A DNA stretch of 25,204 nucleotides from Frisingicoccus sp009929615 (GCA_028692275.1 JAQUXR010000033.1:1-25204); one strand, 5' to 3'. Shown: positions 6,813 through 14,095, counted from the stretch's first letter. Numbers and translations: made by a program. The notes: a model not told the origin generated them from the sequence alone.

Positions 6813-7532
6813 CTAATATCCAATTTCCTGTAACCATGCCGTCACTTGTTCCTCCGCACCTGTTGCACTGGATGCTCCGATGGACAATCCCTCAATCACA
6901 GTAGCTTCCGGTTCCGCCGCCTGTGTTTGTTCAACTGCATCTAAAAATCCACTTCCACCAGATGTGCAAAACATTATAATTGTTTTGCCACTCAAATCAT
7001 ACTCGTCAAGGAACGAATACATTGCCATTGGCATATCATACCACCATGTTGGAAATCCAAGAAAAATTGTATCATATTGTTCTATATTTTCTATGTGTGA
7101 AGCAAGTTCCGGCCGAACATTTTCATCTTTTTCTTCTTCCCCTTGGTTAATGGTTCCATTATAATCCGATGGATATTTTGCAACCGTCTGAATAGAGAAC
7201 ATATCTGCGCCTGATGCATCACCAATCATATGGGCAATCACACCGGTATTTCCTGTAATCTCATTATTCCAGGTTTGAATACTCGCAGAAGAAGAGGCAT
7301 CTACGCCCTCCGGTAAATCTGCATTTTCACCATAAGAAAAATATGCAACCAATATATTGGAACCTGTATTCTCTCCGACAGTTTCCGTCGTATCTGTTTC
7401 AACCTCTTCGGAAGTATCTTCCATTGTCACTGATTCCGCCTGCGTTGAAGTTTCCTGGCTTTCTGCATTACCACAGGCAGTAAGCAGAAGTGTTGTCATC
7501 GCTAATACACATAATATTTTTCTTTTTTTCAT
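6813..7532 (-). CDS. Flavodoxin-family lipoprotein (downstream paralogue)
   Basis: 239 residues. A lipoprotein signal (1-20, lipobox LTAC, Cys20) and a Thr/Glu-rich linker (about 21-58) precede a flavodoxin domain. NILVAYFSYGENAD is the first strand and flavin phosphate loop; SGADMFSI and FLGFPTWWYDMPMAMYSFL mark the isoalloxazine side, and MFCTSGGSGF the later loop. This matches the Flavodoxin_4 type. The domain is complete and should bind FMN and carry electrons, but outside the membrane. It is the last gene before the terminator at 6766-6800 and is paralogous to the protein at 9731-10447. How FMN is supplied outside the cell is not shown by the sequence. Confidence 0.88.
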   Translation of the reverse strand: MKKRKILCVLAMTTLLLTACGNAESQETSTQAESVTMEDTSEEVETDTTETVGENTGSNILVAYFSYGENADLPEGVDASSSASIQTWNNEITGNTGVIAHMIGDASGADMFSIQTVAKYPSDYNGTINQGEEEKDENVRPELASHIENIEQYDTIFLGFPTWWYDMPMAMYSFLDEYDLSGKTIIMFCTSGGSGFLDAVEQTQAAEPEATVIEGLSIGASSATGAEEQVTAWLQEIGY

Positions 7533-7545
7533 ATATTCACCTTTT

Positions 7546-7722
7546 CTATCCTATTTTATAGCCGCATTCGACACATGCTCGCACGTATTCCATTAATTCT
7601 TCATGCTTTTTGAATTCTACGCGCTCATATTCGCCCACTTTTGAGAAAAACACCTCTTTTTTAGTTTGCGATATCCAAATCTGTTGCAGTCTTTGATTTA
7701 ATCCTTGTCTCTGTTCTTTCAT
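7546..7722 (-). CDS. Small hypothetical protein with CVEC motif (58 aa)
   Basis: 58 residues starting MKEQRQGLNQRLQQIW and ending VRACVECGYKIG. The charged first half is probably helical, and a CxxC pair near the C-terminus could bind metal or be redox-active. The start at ATG 7722 has an excellent GAGGAGG site. The open frame extends upstream to 8139, but that part is a shadow of the permease gene and is rejected. It lies 32 bp after the permease and 13 bp before the flavodoxin lipoprotein, so it is in the operon. I do not recognise the family. Confidence 0.7.
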   Translation of the reverse strand: MKEQRQGLNQRLQQIWISQTKKEVFFSKVGEYERVEFKKHEELMEYVRACVECGYKIG

Positions 7723-7754
7723 AAATCCTCCTCGTAATATCGATTCCCTTTTTT

Positions 7755-8663
7755 CTAAAAAGCATAGATGAAATTCACAATTCCACCTGAAATCATAGAA
7801 AAAAGCATAATATACACAAGGTAGAGGCCGAAATTTTTTGCTCCTAATACAATCTTTACGGCACCCAAATTTGTTATCTTTGTTGCCGGTCCGGTAATCA
7901 TAAAAGCGGTTGCCGATCCTGCACTCATACCACTGTTCAGCCACTCCATCAATAACGGTATCGTTCCACCGCCACAGGCATAGAGGGGTACACCAATTGT
8001 CGCCGCCAACAATACTCCGAAGCCTCGCTGTGAACCAAACAGGTCCGCAATCCACTCTGCCGGAATATATCGCTGGAACAATGCCGATAGCATAATTCCA
8101 AATAAAAAATAAACGCCTGTTGCCTTTACATTTCTCCATACATTTTTCAAATAACGCAGTAAAAGATTCGGGTCCGTATCACGATTCGAAGGTTCCTGCA
8201 TTTTTGTAAAATTAAAGAAATTTTTTTCTTTAAAGAAAATACGGATACACAATCCAGCAACAATTCCACAGATACTACTGACAATCAGACGCACCATTGC
8301 CATATCCGTTCCAAGAGACAGACTATATATAAACAATTGAGGATTCAGCATTATTGAACTCATCATAAAAGCAGCAAGCCAGTCATCCTGCATACCGCGC
8401 TTTGAAAAGGATGCTGCAATCGGTATGGTTCCATACATACAGAGAGGGGATAAAATTCCCAGCATACTCGCAAGCACAATCCCAAATACTCCGTATTTCT
8501 TGCCTGAAATGGATACAAACAGATTATGAATCAGGTTCTTGCCAAATACAGAAACTGCTGAACCAATCAGCATACCAAGAACCCAAAACATAAACACCTG
8601 CTCTAGCTGAACCTCAAAATAATACCATAAATAGACGAACTCTCTATGTAAAACATCAATCAT
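7755..8663 (-). CDS. Permease, DUF318/ArsP-like
   Basis: 302 residues from ATG 8663, about eight transmembrane helices in two related halves joined by a charged loop (KEKNFFNFTKMQEPSNRDTD). Motifs typical of the PF03773 permease family are GTIPIAASFSKRG and MLNPQ in the first half, and ACGGGTIPLL with FMITGPATKITNL in the second. Members include organoarsenical exporters (ArsP) and putative metal or thiol permeases; the substrate here is unknown. The frame opens at 8696, but ATG 8663 lies after GGAGAG and overlaps the DUF362 stop by 8 bp, so I prefer it. Such overlap suggests a tight link with the DUF362 lipoprotein. Confidence 0.85.
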   Translation of the reverse strand: MIDVLHREFVYLWYYFEVQLEQVFMFWVLGMLIGSAVSVFGKNLIHNLFVSISGKKYGVFGIVLASMLGILSPLCMYGTIPIAASFSKRGMQDDWLAAFMMSSIMLNPQLFIYSLSLGTDMAMVRLIVSSICGIVAGLCIRIFFKEKNFFNFTKMQEPSNRDTDPNLLLRYLKNVWRNVKATGVYFLFGIMLSALFQRYIPAEWIADLFGSQRGFGVLLAATIGVPLYACGGGTIPLLMEWLNSGMSAGSATAFMITGPATKITNLGAVKIVLGAKNFGLYLVYIMLFSMISGGIVNFIYAF

Positions 8664-9708
8664 CAATGCTCTCCAAAGAATATGTACGGCTTCCAAGTCC
8701 TATTGCTTCTGCTGCCTCCAAGGTATGTAAGCCATTTCTGGATTCAATACGTTGTACAAGAGAAGCACCATCACCATCTGCCTGCTCATAAACCAAATCA
8801 ATACATGCCTGGTCAAGTGCAACAGGGTCGGTGGATGCTAAAATCCCGATATCATGCATGTCTGGTTCTGCCGGATTACCATCACAGTCACAATCCACAG
8901 AAAGTCTGTTCATGACATTGATATAAATAATATTTCCATCCAGATAATCAGATACGCCTTTACCTGCATCCGCCATAGATTCTAAGAAAGGATCCTGGTC
9001 TGCATTCCACATACTGCCTCCCTGATTGGCTGTATGAATCACATTTTTTCCTTCTGATGAAGCAATTCCGATAGAAATATTTTTAATTGCTCCACCGTAA
9101 CCTGCCATGGCATGCCCTTTAAAATGGGATAATACAACAAAATAATCATAATTCGCAAAATGACTTCCGACAACATCTTCGGATAACTGCTGTCCGCCTT
9201 CAATTGGAATACTCATGGAACCCTCTTCGTCCATAATATCTACATCCGCAATCGCTGTATATCCATGGTCCTCTGCCAGCTGTTTGTGCATTGCTGTATT
9301 TGAACGTTCTCCACCGTAAGCAGTGTTACATTCTACAATCGTACCGTCTACTGTCTGAACCAAGTTCTGAATAAGTGCCGGGTCCAAATAGTTACTTCCT
9401 GTCTCTCCGGTGCTGAGTTTAACGGCCACATTTTCTGCGTCTATAGTGACACCAAGTGCTTCATAGGCCGCCATCAATCCCTCCGGACTGATATCCGTTG
9501 TCATATATACCGTTGGTACGTTTTCTTGCATTTCTGTTTCCTGCGTTTCGGCTGCCTCACTAGTGCTTGTTTCTACACTTTCCGTTACATTATGTGATGT
9601 ATGTGTCTCACTTTGAGTTGATGATGTCCTCTGATTTCCTGCACCGCATCCTGCAAGACCGGCAACCAGTCCTATAGTAATGATACTTACAATAATTTTT
9701 TTCTTCAT
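8656..9708 (-). CDS. DUF362-domain lipoprotein
   Basis: 350 residues with signal peptide and lipobox LAGC (Cys21), a long Ser/Thr/Glu linker (22-65), then a DUF362 domain. Features include VYMTTDISPEGL, VAVKLSTGETGSNYLDPALI, a VLSHFKGHAMAGYGGAIKNI core and LASTDPVALDQACIDLV, all typical of the family. Many DUF362 proteins carry a ferredoxin domain with 4Fe-4S clusters; none is visible here (only scattered Cys such as DCDCDGN), so this is the stand-alone form. The function of DUF362 is not settled. The gene sits between a flavodoxin lipoprotein (22 bp upstream) and the permease it overlaps, in an operon of redox proteins, so an extracytoplasmic redox or cofactor role is plausible. Confidence 0.85.
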   Translation of the reverse strand: MKKKIIVSIITIGLVAGLAGCGAGNQRTSSTQSETHTSHNVTESVETSTSEAAETQETEMQENVPTVYMTTDISPEGLMAAYEALGVTIDAENVAVKLSTGETGSNYLDPALIQNLVQTVDGTIVECNTAYGGERSNTAMHKQLAEDHGYTAIADVDIMDEEGSMSIPIEGGQQLSEDVVGSHFANYDYFVVLSHFKGHAMAGYGGAIKNISIGIASSEGKNVIHTANQGGSMWNADQDPFLESMADAGKGVSDYLDGNIIYINVMNRLSVDCDCDGNPAEPDMHDIGILASTDPVALDQACIDLVYEQADGDGASLVQRIESRNGLHTLEAAEAIGLGSRTYSLESIDD

Positions 9709-9730
9709 GGGCTTTCCTCCATTTTTCTGT

Positions 9731-10447
9731 TTAATTTCCTAATTCCTGTTCGATTTCCTGTACCCAAGCCAGTACCCTATCTTTTGAAGATGCAACCTCC
9801 GGGCGATATACGCCAAGTACATTTTCAGATATACTGCAGTTTTCTGGCAACTCATCAGTTATAGCTTCAACGCTTCCTGCTAATCCGCCTGTTCCATGGG
9901 AACAGAATAATACAATCTGTTTTCCTTCAAGATTATATTCATCAATAAAACTTAAAATAGCCATTGGCGTAGAATACCACCAGTTTGGATAACCCAGGTA
10001 AATGGTGTCATACTGCTCCATGTTCTCTACATGAGTTGCAAGGGCAGGTCTGGCATCCTGTGCATTTTCTTCGGAAGCCCGATCCAGGCACTCATCATAA
10101 TCGCTGGAGTACAGTTCCTCTACCTGTATAGAGAACAGGTCGGCACCCGTTTCCTCCTGAATCCAGCTTGCAATAAGTCCTACATTTCCAGGATTTAATA
10201 AGCTTGCCGAACTTGTCGCATCCACATCGATTTCTTCCGGATTCTCTACATATGTATTATCCGCCCAGGTAAAATACGCAATTAATGTTTTTCCTCCGTC
10301 GCCCTCTGCCAGACTGCTTTCGGCCGAATCTTCCACCATTTCTGAGGCGGTTTCTAATTCTGTCACCTGCTCAGAATCCTGATTTCCGCATCCAACGAAC
10401 ATCAGTGCCATCATCAAAAGAGCCATTAAGAATAATCTTCTCTTCAT
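9731..10447 (-). CDS. Flavodoxin-family lipoprotein (upstream paralogue)
   Basis: 238 residues: signal peptide with lipobox FVGC (Cys20), a Glu/Ser-rich linker to about residue 50, then a full flavodoxin domain with TLIAYFTWADNTYV, TGADLFSIQVEELY, YLGYPNWWYSTPMAILSFIDEYN and IVLFCSHGTGG. It is clearly related to the lipoprotein at 6813-7532 throughout the domain, so the operon holds a duplicated pair separated by three genes. Compared with cytoplasmic flavodoxins both have an insert of about 25 residues after the phosphate loop. It starts at ATG 10447 with GAAAGGAG, 16 bp after the Isf-like gene. Confidence 0.88.
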   Translation of the reverse strand: MKRRLFLMALLMMALMFVGCGNQDSEQVTELETASEMVEDSAESSLAEGDGGKTLIAYFTWADNTYVENPEEIDVDATSSASLLNPGNVGLIASWIQEETGADLFSIQVEELYSSDYDECLDRASEENAQDARPALATHVENMEQYDTIYLGYPNWWYSTPMAILSFIDEYNLEGKQIVLFCSHGTGGLAGSVEAITDELPENCSISENVLGVYRPEVASSKDRVLAWVQEIEQELGN

Positions 10448-10463
10448 ATGCCGCTCCTTTCTA

Positions 10464-11000
10464 TTAACTTAAACTTTTTCCAAGAACATATGCCATTTCA
10501 GGATAGTCCGAATACCTGGTCATAGCTGAACTTCCACATCCTCTGCCAAGTACACTGCCACAATCCTGAAAATCCAAATATCGTACAAGTGTCTGATAAT
10601 GACTGTTTAAAGCATCAAATGTCCAATTATCACTGTTCCATGCAACTGTAAGCAATGCTGATTTCATGTGCTTTCTGTTGATGCTGGTGTTGTATGCACA
10701 GAACCGGTCAATAACTGTTTTCAACTGTGCTGTCATTCCGTAATAATAAAGAGGTGTAGCAAAAACGATCATGTCTGCATTCAGAATAGCTTTCCTGATT
10801 TTCTGGTTGTCATCTTTTTGGATACAAGGTCCTTCATATCCGCAGGCAACACATCCACTGCACGGCTTAATATTCATATCGGCTACATCAAATCTTAAAA
10901 CATTATGACCGGACGCTTCTGCCCCTTTTGTAAATTCTTTCACAAGAATGTTGGTAGAGCCTTTTTTATTCGGACTCCCTTGTAATAAAACAATCTCCAT
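10464..11000 (-). CDS. NADPH-dependent FMN reductase / iron-sulfur flavoprotein-like
   Basis: 178 residues, soluble. The N-terminus LLQGSPNKKGSTNILV is the FMN phosphate loop. CSGCVACGYEGPC (Cys47, 50, 53, 59; CX2CX2CX5C) matches the compact cysteine motif of archaeal and clostridial iron-sulfur flavoproteins, which bind one 4Fe-4S cluster. FATPLYYYGMTAQLKTVIDRF is the isoalloxazine-binding segment. It probably shuttles electrons between NAD(P)H or ferredoxin and an acceptor in the cytoplasm. It lies 11 bp after the flavodoxin and 16 bp before a flavodoxin lipoprotein. The related protein at 17284-17688 has the same cysteine motif but lacks the middle of this fold. Confidence 0.85.
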   Translation of the reverse strand: MEIVLLQGSPNKKGSTNILVKEFTKGAEASGHNVLRFDVADMNIKPCSGCVACGYEGPCIQKDDNQKIRKAILNADMIVFATPLYYYGMTAQLKTVIDRFCAYNTSINRKHMKSALLTVAWNSDNWTFDALNSHYQTLVRYLDFQDCGSVLGRGCGSSAMTRYSDYPEMAYVLGKSLS

Positions 11001-11011
11001 ATGCGTCTCCT

Positions 11012-11482
11012 TTATCGAATCATGTCGGCAAATTGAAGGATTGACTGATTATTATTTAATAATTTCCCCGGCTGCCACTTCATTTGAGGATATTGTTTTT
11101 GCAGATTTTTTTCAGAATTACCTATCCCGCTTCCTCCAGAAGTTGCAAATGTCCTAAGGGTCTTTCCCGCGAAATCATAGTTTTCAATAAATGTATTTAT
11201 AATTGTTGGTGCCAAATTCCACCATATTGGGAATCCAATTAAGATTTCATCATAAGCAGATACCTCTAATTTCATTTTCACAATAGACGGCCGTGACATT
11301 GGATTCTGCATTTCAATACTGCTTCTGCTTTTCTTATTATTCCAATTCAAATCTTCGGTTGTATATAATGCTTCCGGCTCAATTTCATGAATATCACAAT
11401 TCAAAACTTTTGCTAATTCTTCTGCTACCTGCTCTGTTTCACCACTTGCGCTGAAATAAGCTACTAAAATCTTCTTACTCAT
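11012..11482 (-). CDS. Flavodoxin (cytoplasmic)
   Basis: 156 residues, about the family's full length. It opens ILVAYFSASGETEQVAEELA, the flavodoxin phosphate-binding loop, then shows NNKKSRSSIEM, LIGFPIWWNLAPTIINTFIE and TFATSGGSGIGN, typical of the Flavodoxin_4 group in gut Firmicutes. It has no signal peptide, unlike its two lipoprotein relatives in the operon. It should carry electrons on FMN in the cytoplasm. Its ATG at 11482 overlaps the stop of the 17-codon tautomerase remnant (ATGA), and its ribosome site (GGAGGTGG) lies within that remnant, so translation of the two may be coupled. Confidence 0.92.
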   Translation of the reverse strand: MSKKILVAYFSASGETEQVAEELAKVLNCDIHEIEPEALYTTEDLNWNNKKSRSSIEMQNPMSRPSIVKMKLEVSAYDEILIGFPIWWNLAPTIINTFIENYDFAGKTLRTFATSGGSGIGNSEKNLQKQYPQMKWQPGKLLNNNQSILQFADMIR

Positions 11483-11532
11483 TTAAACCACCTCCAGGTC
11501 AATTTTCCTGCTTCTAATGTAATAACTGGCAT
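11479..11532 (-). pseudogene. Tautomerase (4-OT-like) remnant, 17 codons
   Basis: A 17-codon frame reads MPVITLEAGKLTWRWFK. It has its own strong AGGAGG site and ATG at 11532, and its TGA overlaps the flavodoxin ATG. The first 12 residues match the N-terminus of 4-oxalocrotonate tautomerase-like proteins, including Pro2 (the catalytic N-terminal proline after Met removal). The other ~50-60 residues of that family are absent. The last five codons are simply the flavodoxin's ribosome-binding region read in frame. I read this as a tautomerase gene that lost everything after codon 12 in a deletion reaching the next gene's leader. It may survive as a translated leader peptide. Confidence 0.6.
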
Positions 11533-11556
11533 ATCTTTATCCTCCTATATAGTAAT

Positions 11557-11588
11557 AATGGGGAAAGCTGATATCAGCCTCCCCCATT
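11557..11588 (-). other. Hairpin between the aldo/keto reductase and flavodoxin genes
   Basis: AATGGGG (11557-11563) pairs with CCCCATT (11582-11588), and inside it GCTGAT/ATCAGC forms a perfect 12-bp palindrome. In the minus direction no T tract follows, so it is a poor terminator. It may act as an RNA processing or attenuation site that sets the ratio of the reductase to the downstream genes. Confidence 0.5.
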
Positions 11589-11596
11589 GGATTTTT

Positions 11597-12535
11597 TTAC
11601 TCCATTTTCTTTTCCCAGAAACGGATTGTGGAAAGCCCTAAATCATTTGCTGTTTTCTCCATAAGTGCAATCTCTGCTTCTGATAATGTTACGGATGCAG
11701 CTTTTGCAGCATCTTCAACATGATGAACCTTTGTCACTCCAACGATAGGAAGTGTCCCTTTTTCAATGGCCCATGCAATTGCAGTCTGTGCTCCACTGAT
11801 TCCGTGTGCATCACCAACCTCTTTTAATACATCTGTCAGTTTTTCTATTTCTGCCATCATTGGATTATATGTTTCTGCACGTGCACTCCCCTTCGGGAAC
11901 AAATGTGCAGTATCGTATTTTCCGGATAAGGCTCCCTGCTCTAATACCATATAGGCATAAAACGTAATTCCATTTTCCTTACAGTAATCTAAAATTCCAC
12001 TTTCCTCGGAAGATCTGTTTAAAAGGCTGTAGTGATTCTGAACTGCCGAAATTTTGAGTCCTGCTGCTCCAAGAATTTCATTTGCTCTCTTAATTTCAAC
12101 CAGACTGTGATTGGATACCCCAATTTCTTTAATCAGGCCTTTCTGTGCAAGTGGTATTAACATTGGTGTATACTTCTCCACATCCATAGGATTATGAATC
12201 CACCATATATCAATTGCATCAACATGGAGATTTTTAAGACTTCCTTCAAGCATGTGCAGCATCGGCTCAGAAGAACCATCATCACATTGCGGTGTGAATT
12301 TAGTAGAAAGGATTAAATTCTCTGCCGAAGTATCCTTTGTCAGTTCACCAAGAATCTTTTCTGAGGTTCCCATACCGTATACAAATGCTGTGTCCCAAAG
12401 ATTTAACCCATTCTCCATAGCCGTTTCATAGACAGCTTTTAAATCTGAAGCTTCGTAATGATCTCCAAAAGTTCCATCATTTCCCCATGCCCAGGCACCC
12501 ATTGCTATCTTAGGCATCTTTTTATTCAGTCCCAT
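11597..12535 (-). CDS. Aldo/keto reductase (cytoplasmic), head of the redox operon
   Basis: 312 residues, a complete TIM-barrel aldo/keto reductase. The catalytic tetrad is visible: Asp48 and Tyr53 in LWDTAFVYG, Lys79 in LSTKFTP, His114 in WWIHNP. The C-terminal NADP site is less canonical, around PIVGVTKVHHVEDAAKA. It reduces aldehydes or ketones with NAD(P)H; the substrate is unknown. ATG 12535 follows GTAAGGAG. It is divergent from a TetR-family gene, and the promoter has a perfect TTGACA -35 overlapped by repeats, so repression by that TetR is likely. Flavodoxin genes follow, with a hairpin in the 64-bp gap, so it may be the first gene of the 12535-6813 operon. Confidence 0.92.
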   Translation of the reverse strand: MGLNKKMPKIAMGAWAWGNDGTFGDHYEASDLKAVYETAMENGLNLWDTAFVYGMGTSEKILGELTKDTSAENLILSTKFTPQCDDGSSEPMLHMLEGSLKNLHVDAIDIWWIHNPMDVEKYTPMLIPLAQKGLIKEIGVSNHSLVEIKRANEILGAAGLKISAVQNHYSLLNRSSEESGILDYCKENGITFYAYMVLEQGALSGKYDTAHLFPKGSARAETYNPMMAEIEKLTDVLKEVGDAHGISGAQTAIAWAIEKGTLPIVGVTKVHHVEDAAKAASVTLSEAEIALMEKTANDLGLSTIRFWEKKME

Positions 12536-12602
12536 GTTTTTCTCCTTACTATTTGTTTTTTATTATCTATTTAATTTACCATTCGTAGATTAACCAAAGA
12601 TT

Positions 12603-12670
12603 ATCATATGATTTGTTTCTTGTCAATCATTTTATTTTGTGTTACACTACGTATAAACAAATCAATATAC
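12603..12670. promoter_or_regulatory. Divergent promoters and repeat-rich operator region, reductase/TetR
   Basis: TTGTCA (12620-12625) with TACACT (12643-12648), 17-bp spacer, is a plausible promoter for TetR. TTGACA on the minus strand (12621-12626) with GATAAT about 15 bp on serves the reductase, so the two -35 boxes overlap back to back. GATTTGTTT (12610-12618) and AAACAAATC (12655-12663) form a perfect 9-bp inverted repeat enclosing both -35 boxes. Shorter dyads overlap each arm: ATCATATGAT (12603-12612) and GTATA-N10-TATAC (12651-12670). Repressor bound here would block both genes. Confidence 0.55.
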
Positions 12671-12694
12671 ATTTAGTTATGGAAGTGAAATATT

Positions 12695-13342
12695 ATGTCA
12701 GACTTTAAACGCGCGAGAAGCGAAGAACAAAAAGAACAGCGGATGCAGAAAATCAAGAATGCTGTGGATGAATTATTTACGGAACACCCTTATCACGATA
12801 TAACGCTTACAACAATTGCCAATAAATTGAACTTGACCAGGGCACACTTATATCAGTATATTTCTACAAAAGAAGAAATTTTTCTTGAGATTTGTGCTGA
12901 TAAACGAGATGCCTATTATAATGCATTAAAAATTGCAATTCCAAAAGACAGCGGATATTCTGTTGACGTCATTGCAGAAGTCTGGGCAGGAATCTTGAAT
13001 TCTCACAAAGACCATCTGCGATATTGTGATATTTTGCCAACGATTATTGAAACAAATGTAAGCATTGACCGCCTTGCAGCTTTTAAAAAGCACTATTATG
13101 AGAATGCCTATGAAGTTTCCGAGCAGATTTGCTCCCCCCTGGGCCTATCAAATGCCAATGCTTATCAACTGTTTCTAAACATTCATTTTCATGCAGTCGG
13201 TATTGACAGTATCAGTAAATGGAATCCTTTGGTTGCAGAGGCTTTAGCAAAAGAAAATATTAAAGCACCCGAAATAGATTTTCGTGCAAATATGAAAGAA
13301 TATATTCTTATGAATTTAAATTACTTTCTAAAGAAATGTTGA
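12695..13342 (+). CDS. TetR-family transcriptional regulator
   Basis: 215 residues. The N-terminal TetR domain (about 15-62) has the helix-turn-helix ITLTTIANKLNLTRAHLYQYISTKEEIF. The C-terminal ligand domain is helical and not assignable to a ligand. A weak site (GGAAGTG) precedes ATG 12695. It is divergent from the aldo/keto reductase that heads the redox operon, and the shared gap carries several inverted repeats over both promoters, so it probably represses both the operon and itself. An aldehyde, quinone or other electrophile would be a sensible inducer for a reductase operon, but this is inference. A strong hairpin terminator follows. Confidence 0.92.
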   Translation: MSDFKRARSEEQKEQRMQKIKNAVDELFTEHPYHDITLTTIANKLNLTRAHLYQYISTKEEIFLEICADKRDAYYNALKIAIPKDSGYSVDVIAEVWAGILNSHKDHLRYCDILPTIIETNVSIDRLAAFKKHYYENAYEVSEQICSPLGLSNANAYQLFLNIHFHAVGIDSISKWNPLVAEALAKENIKAPEIDFRANMKEYILMNLNYFLKKC

Positions 13343-13352
13343 AATCTATTTT

Positions 13353-13399
13353 AAAAAGCACCAGGAAATAGCTAATATGCTTTCTCCTGGTGCTTTTTT
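13353..13399. terminator. Bidirectional intrinsic terminator between convergent TetR genes
   Basis: AAAAAGCACCAGGA (13353-13366) pairs perfectly with TCCTGGTGCTTTTT (13385-13398) around an 18-base loop. A/T tracts on both sides let it stop transcription from both converging regulator genes. Confidence 0.92.
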
Positions 13400-13417
13400 A
13401 CGTTTCATCTCCTATTT

Positions 13418-13975
13418 TTAAGCAATAACCTCCGAATCAACCACACGCAGGTAATACATGGCTACTTCTTCCGGCGTGTATGCCTTCTCTCCACAAATCC
13501 ACCACCGCACAGTCTCCGAAAAGCTGCAGACATAATAATTAAAAACATAATCTTGTGGAATTTCTTTTAATAACATTTTAGAATATTTTTTAAAGACATC
13601 CGATAAATATTCTTTAAAATATCTCATAAATAATTCTCCGCTGTCTCCGGACAAAAGTCCCTTGATTTCCTTTTTGCTGTCCTGCAAGTGATATAAAATA
13701 TGTGTAATCTGCTCATTGGCTTCTGCTTTACTTTTTGAAAAATCATGGGTCTTCTCTTTTGCTAATTCCTCCGAGAACACATGATGAAACAAATCTGTAC
13801 ACATGGCTTTTAAAAGCTCATCCTTTGTTTCAAAATGGGAGTAGAAAGTACTTCGTCCAATGTTTGCTTCATCGATGATTTCCTGTACGGTAATATTGCT
13901 GAAATTTTTAGAGTCCAGCAGCTGATTAAACGCTTTAAATATAGCATCTCTTGTTTTTTTCTGTCGTCTATCCAA
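13418..13975 (-). CDS. TetR-family transcriptional regulator, TTG start
   Basis: 185 residues. The helix-turn-helix lies at about 25-50 (ITVQEIIDEANIGRSTFYSHFETKDELL), a textbook TetR signature. The C-terminal half has WWICGEKAYTPEEVAMYYL, a pattern of the TetR C-terminal group common in Firmicutes. The start codon is TTG (13973-13975) with an ideal AGGAGG eight bases upstream; no in-frame ATG fits. It is divergent from the P-type ATPase gene, so it may repress the metal pump, perhaps relieved by metal or another ligand. TetR control of a P1B pump is less common than ArsR, CopY or MerR control. Confidence 0.9.
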   Translation of the reverse strand: MDRRQKKTRDAIFKAFNQLLDSKNFSNITVQEIIDEANIGRSTFYSHFETKDELLKAMCTDLFHHVFSEELAKEKTHDFSKSKAEANEQITHILYHLQDSKKEIKGLLSGDSGELFMRYFKEYLSDVFKKYSKMLLKEIPQDYVFNYYVCSFSETVRWWICGEKAYTPEEVAMYYLRVVDSEVIA

Positions 13976-14006
13976 TATCCTGTCCTCCTGAACATTTTTC
14001 CTTTTT

Positions 14007-14095
14007 TGTTCGTTATCTTACACACCTGATGTTTTGATTATTGTATTATCGAAAATCCATTCCTATAATAAATACAAAACAACATGTTCATTATC
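14007..14095. promoter_or_regulatory. Direct repeat TGTTCRTTATC in the TetR/ATPase gap
   Basis: TGTTCGTTATC (14007-14017) and TGTTCATTATC (14085-14095) match at 10 of 11 positions in the same orientation, 78 bp apart, in the 178-bp gap between the TetR and ATPase genes. The second overlaps the palindrome AACATGTT. They are candidate binding sites for the adjacent TetR protein. Direct rather than inverted order is atypical, so confidence is low. Confidence 0.3.

Noticed and set aside
7723..8139. Upstream part of the 197-codon open frame that includes the 58-residue gene
   Set aside because: It lies antiparallel in frame to nothing but within the permease coding sequence on the same strand, in another frame; its protein is rich in Cys, Trp and Arg and shows no family pattern, and the strong ribosome site is at 7722.
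11557..11588. Hairpin as a full terminator between the reductase and flavodoxin genes
   Set aside because: No T tract follows in the direction of transcription, so it is listed only as a hairpin of unknown role.
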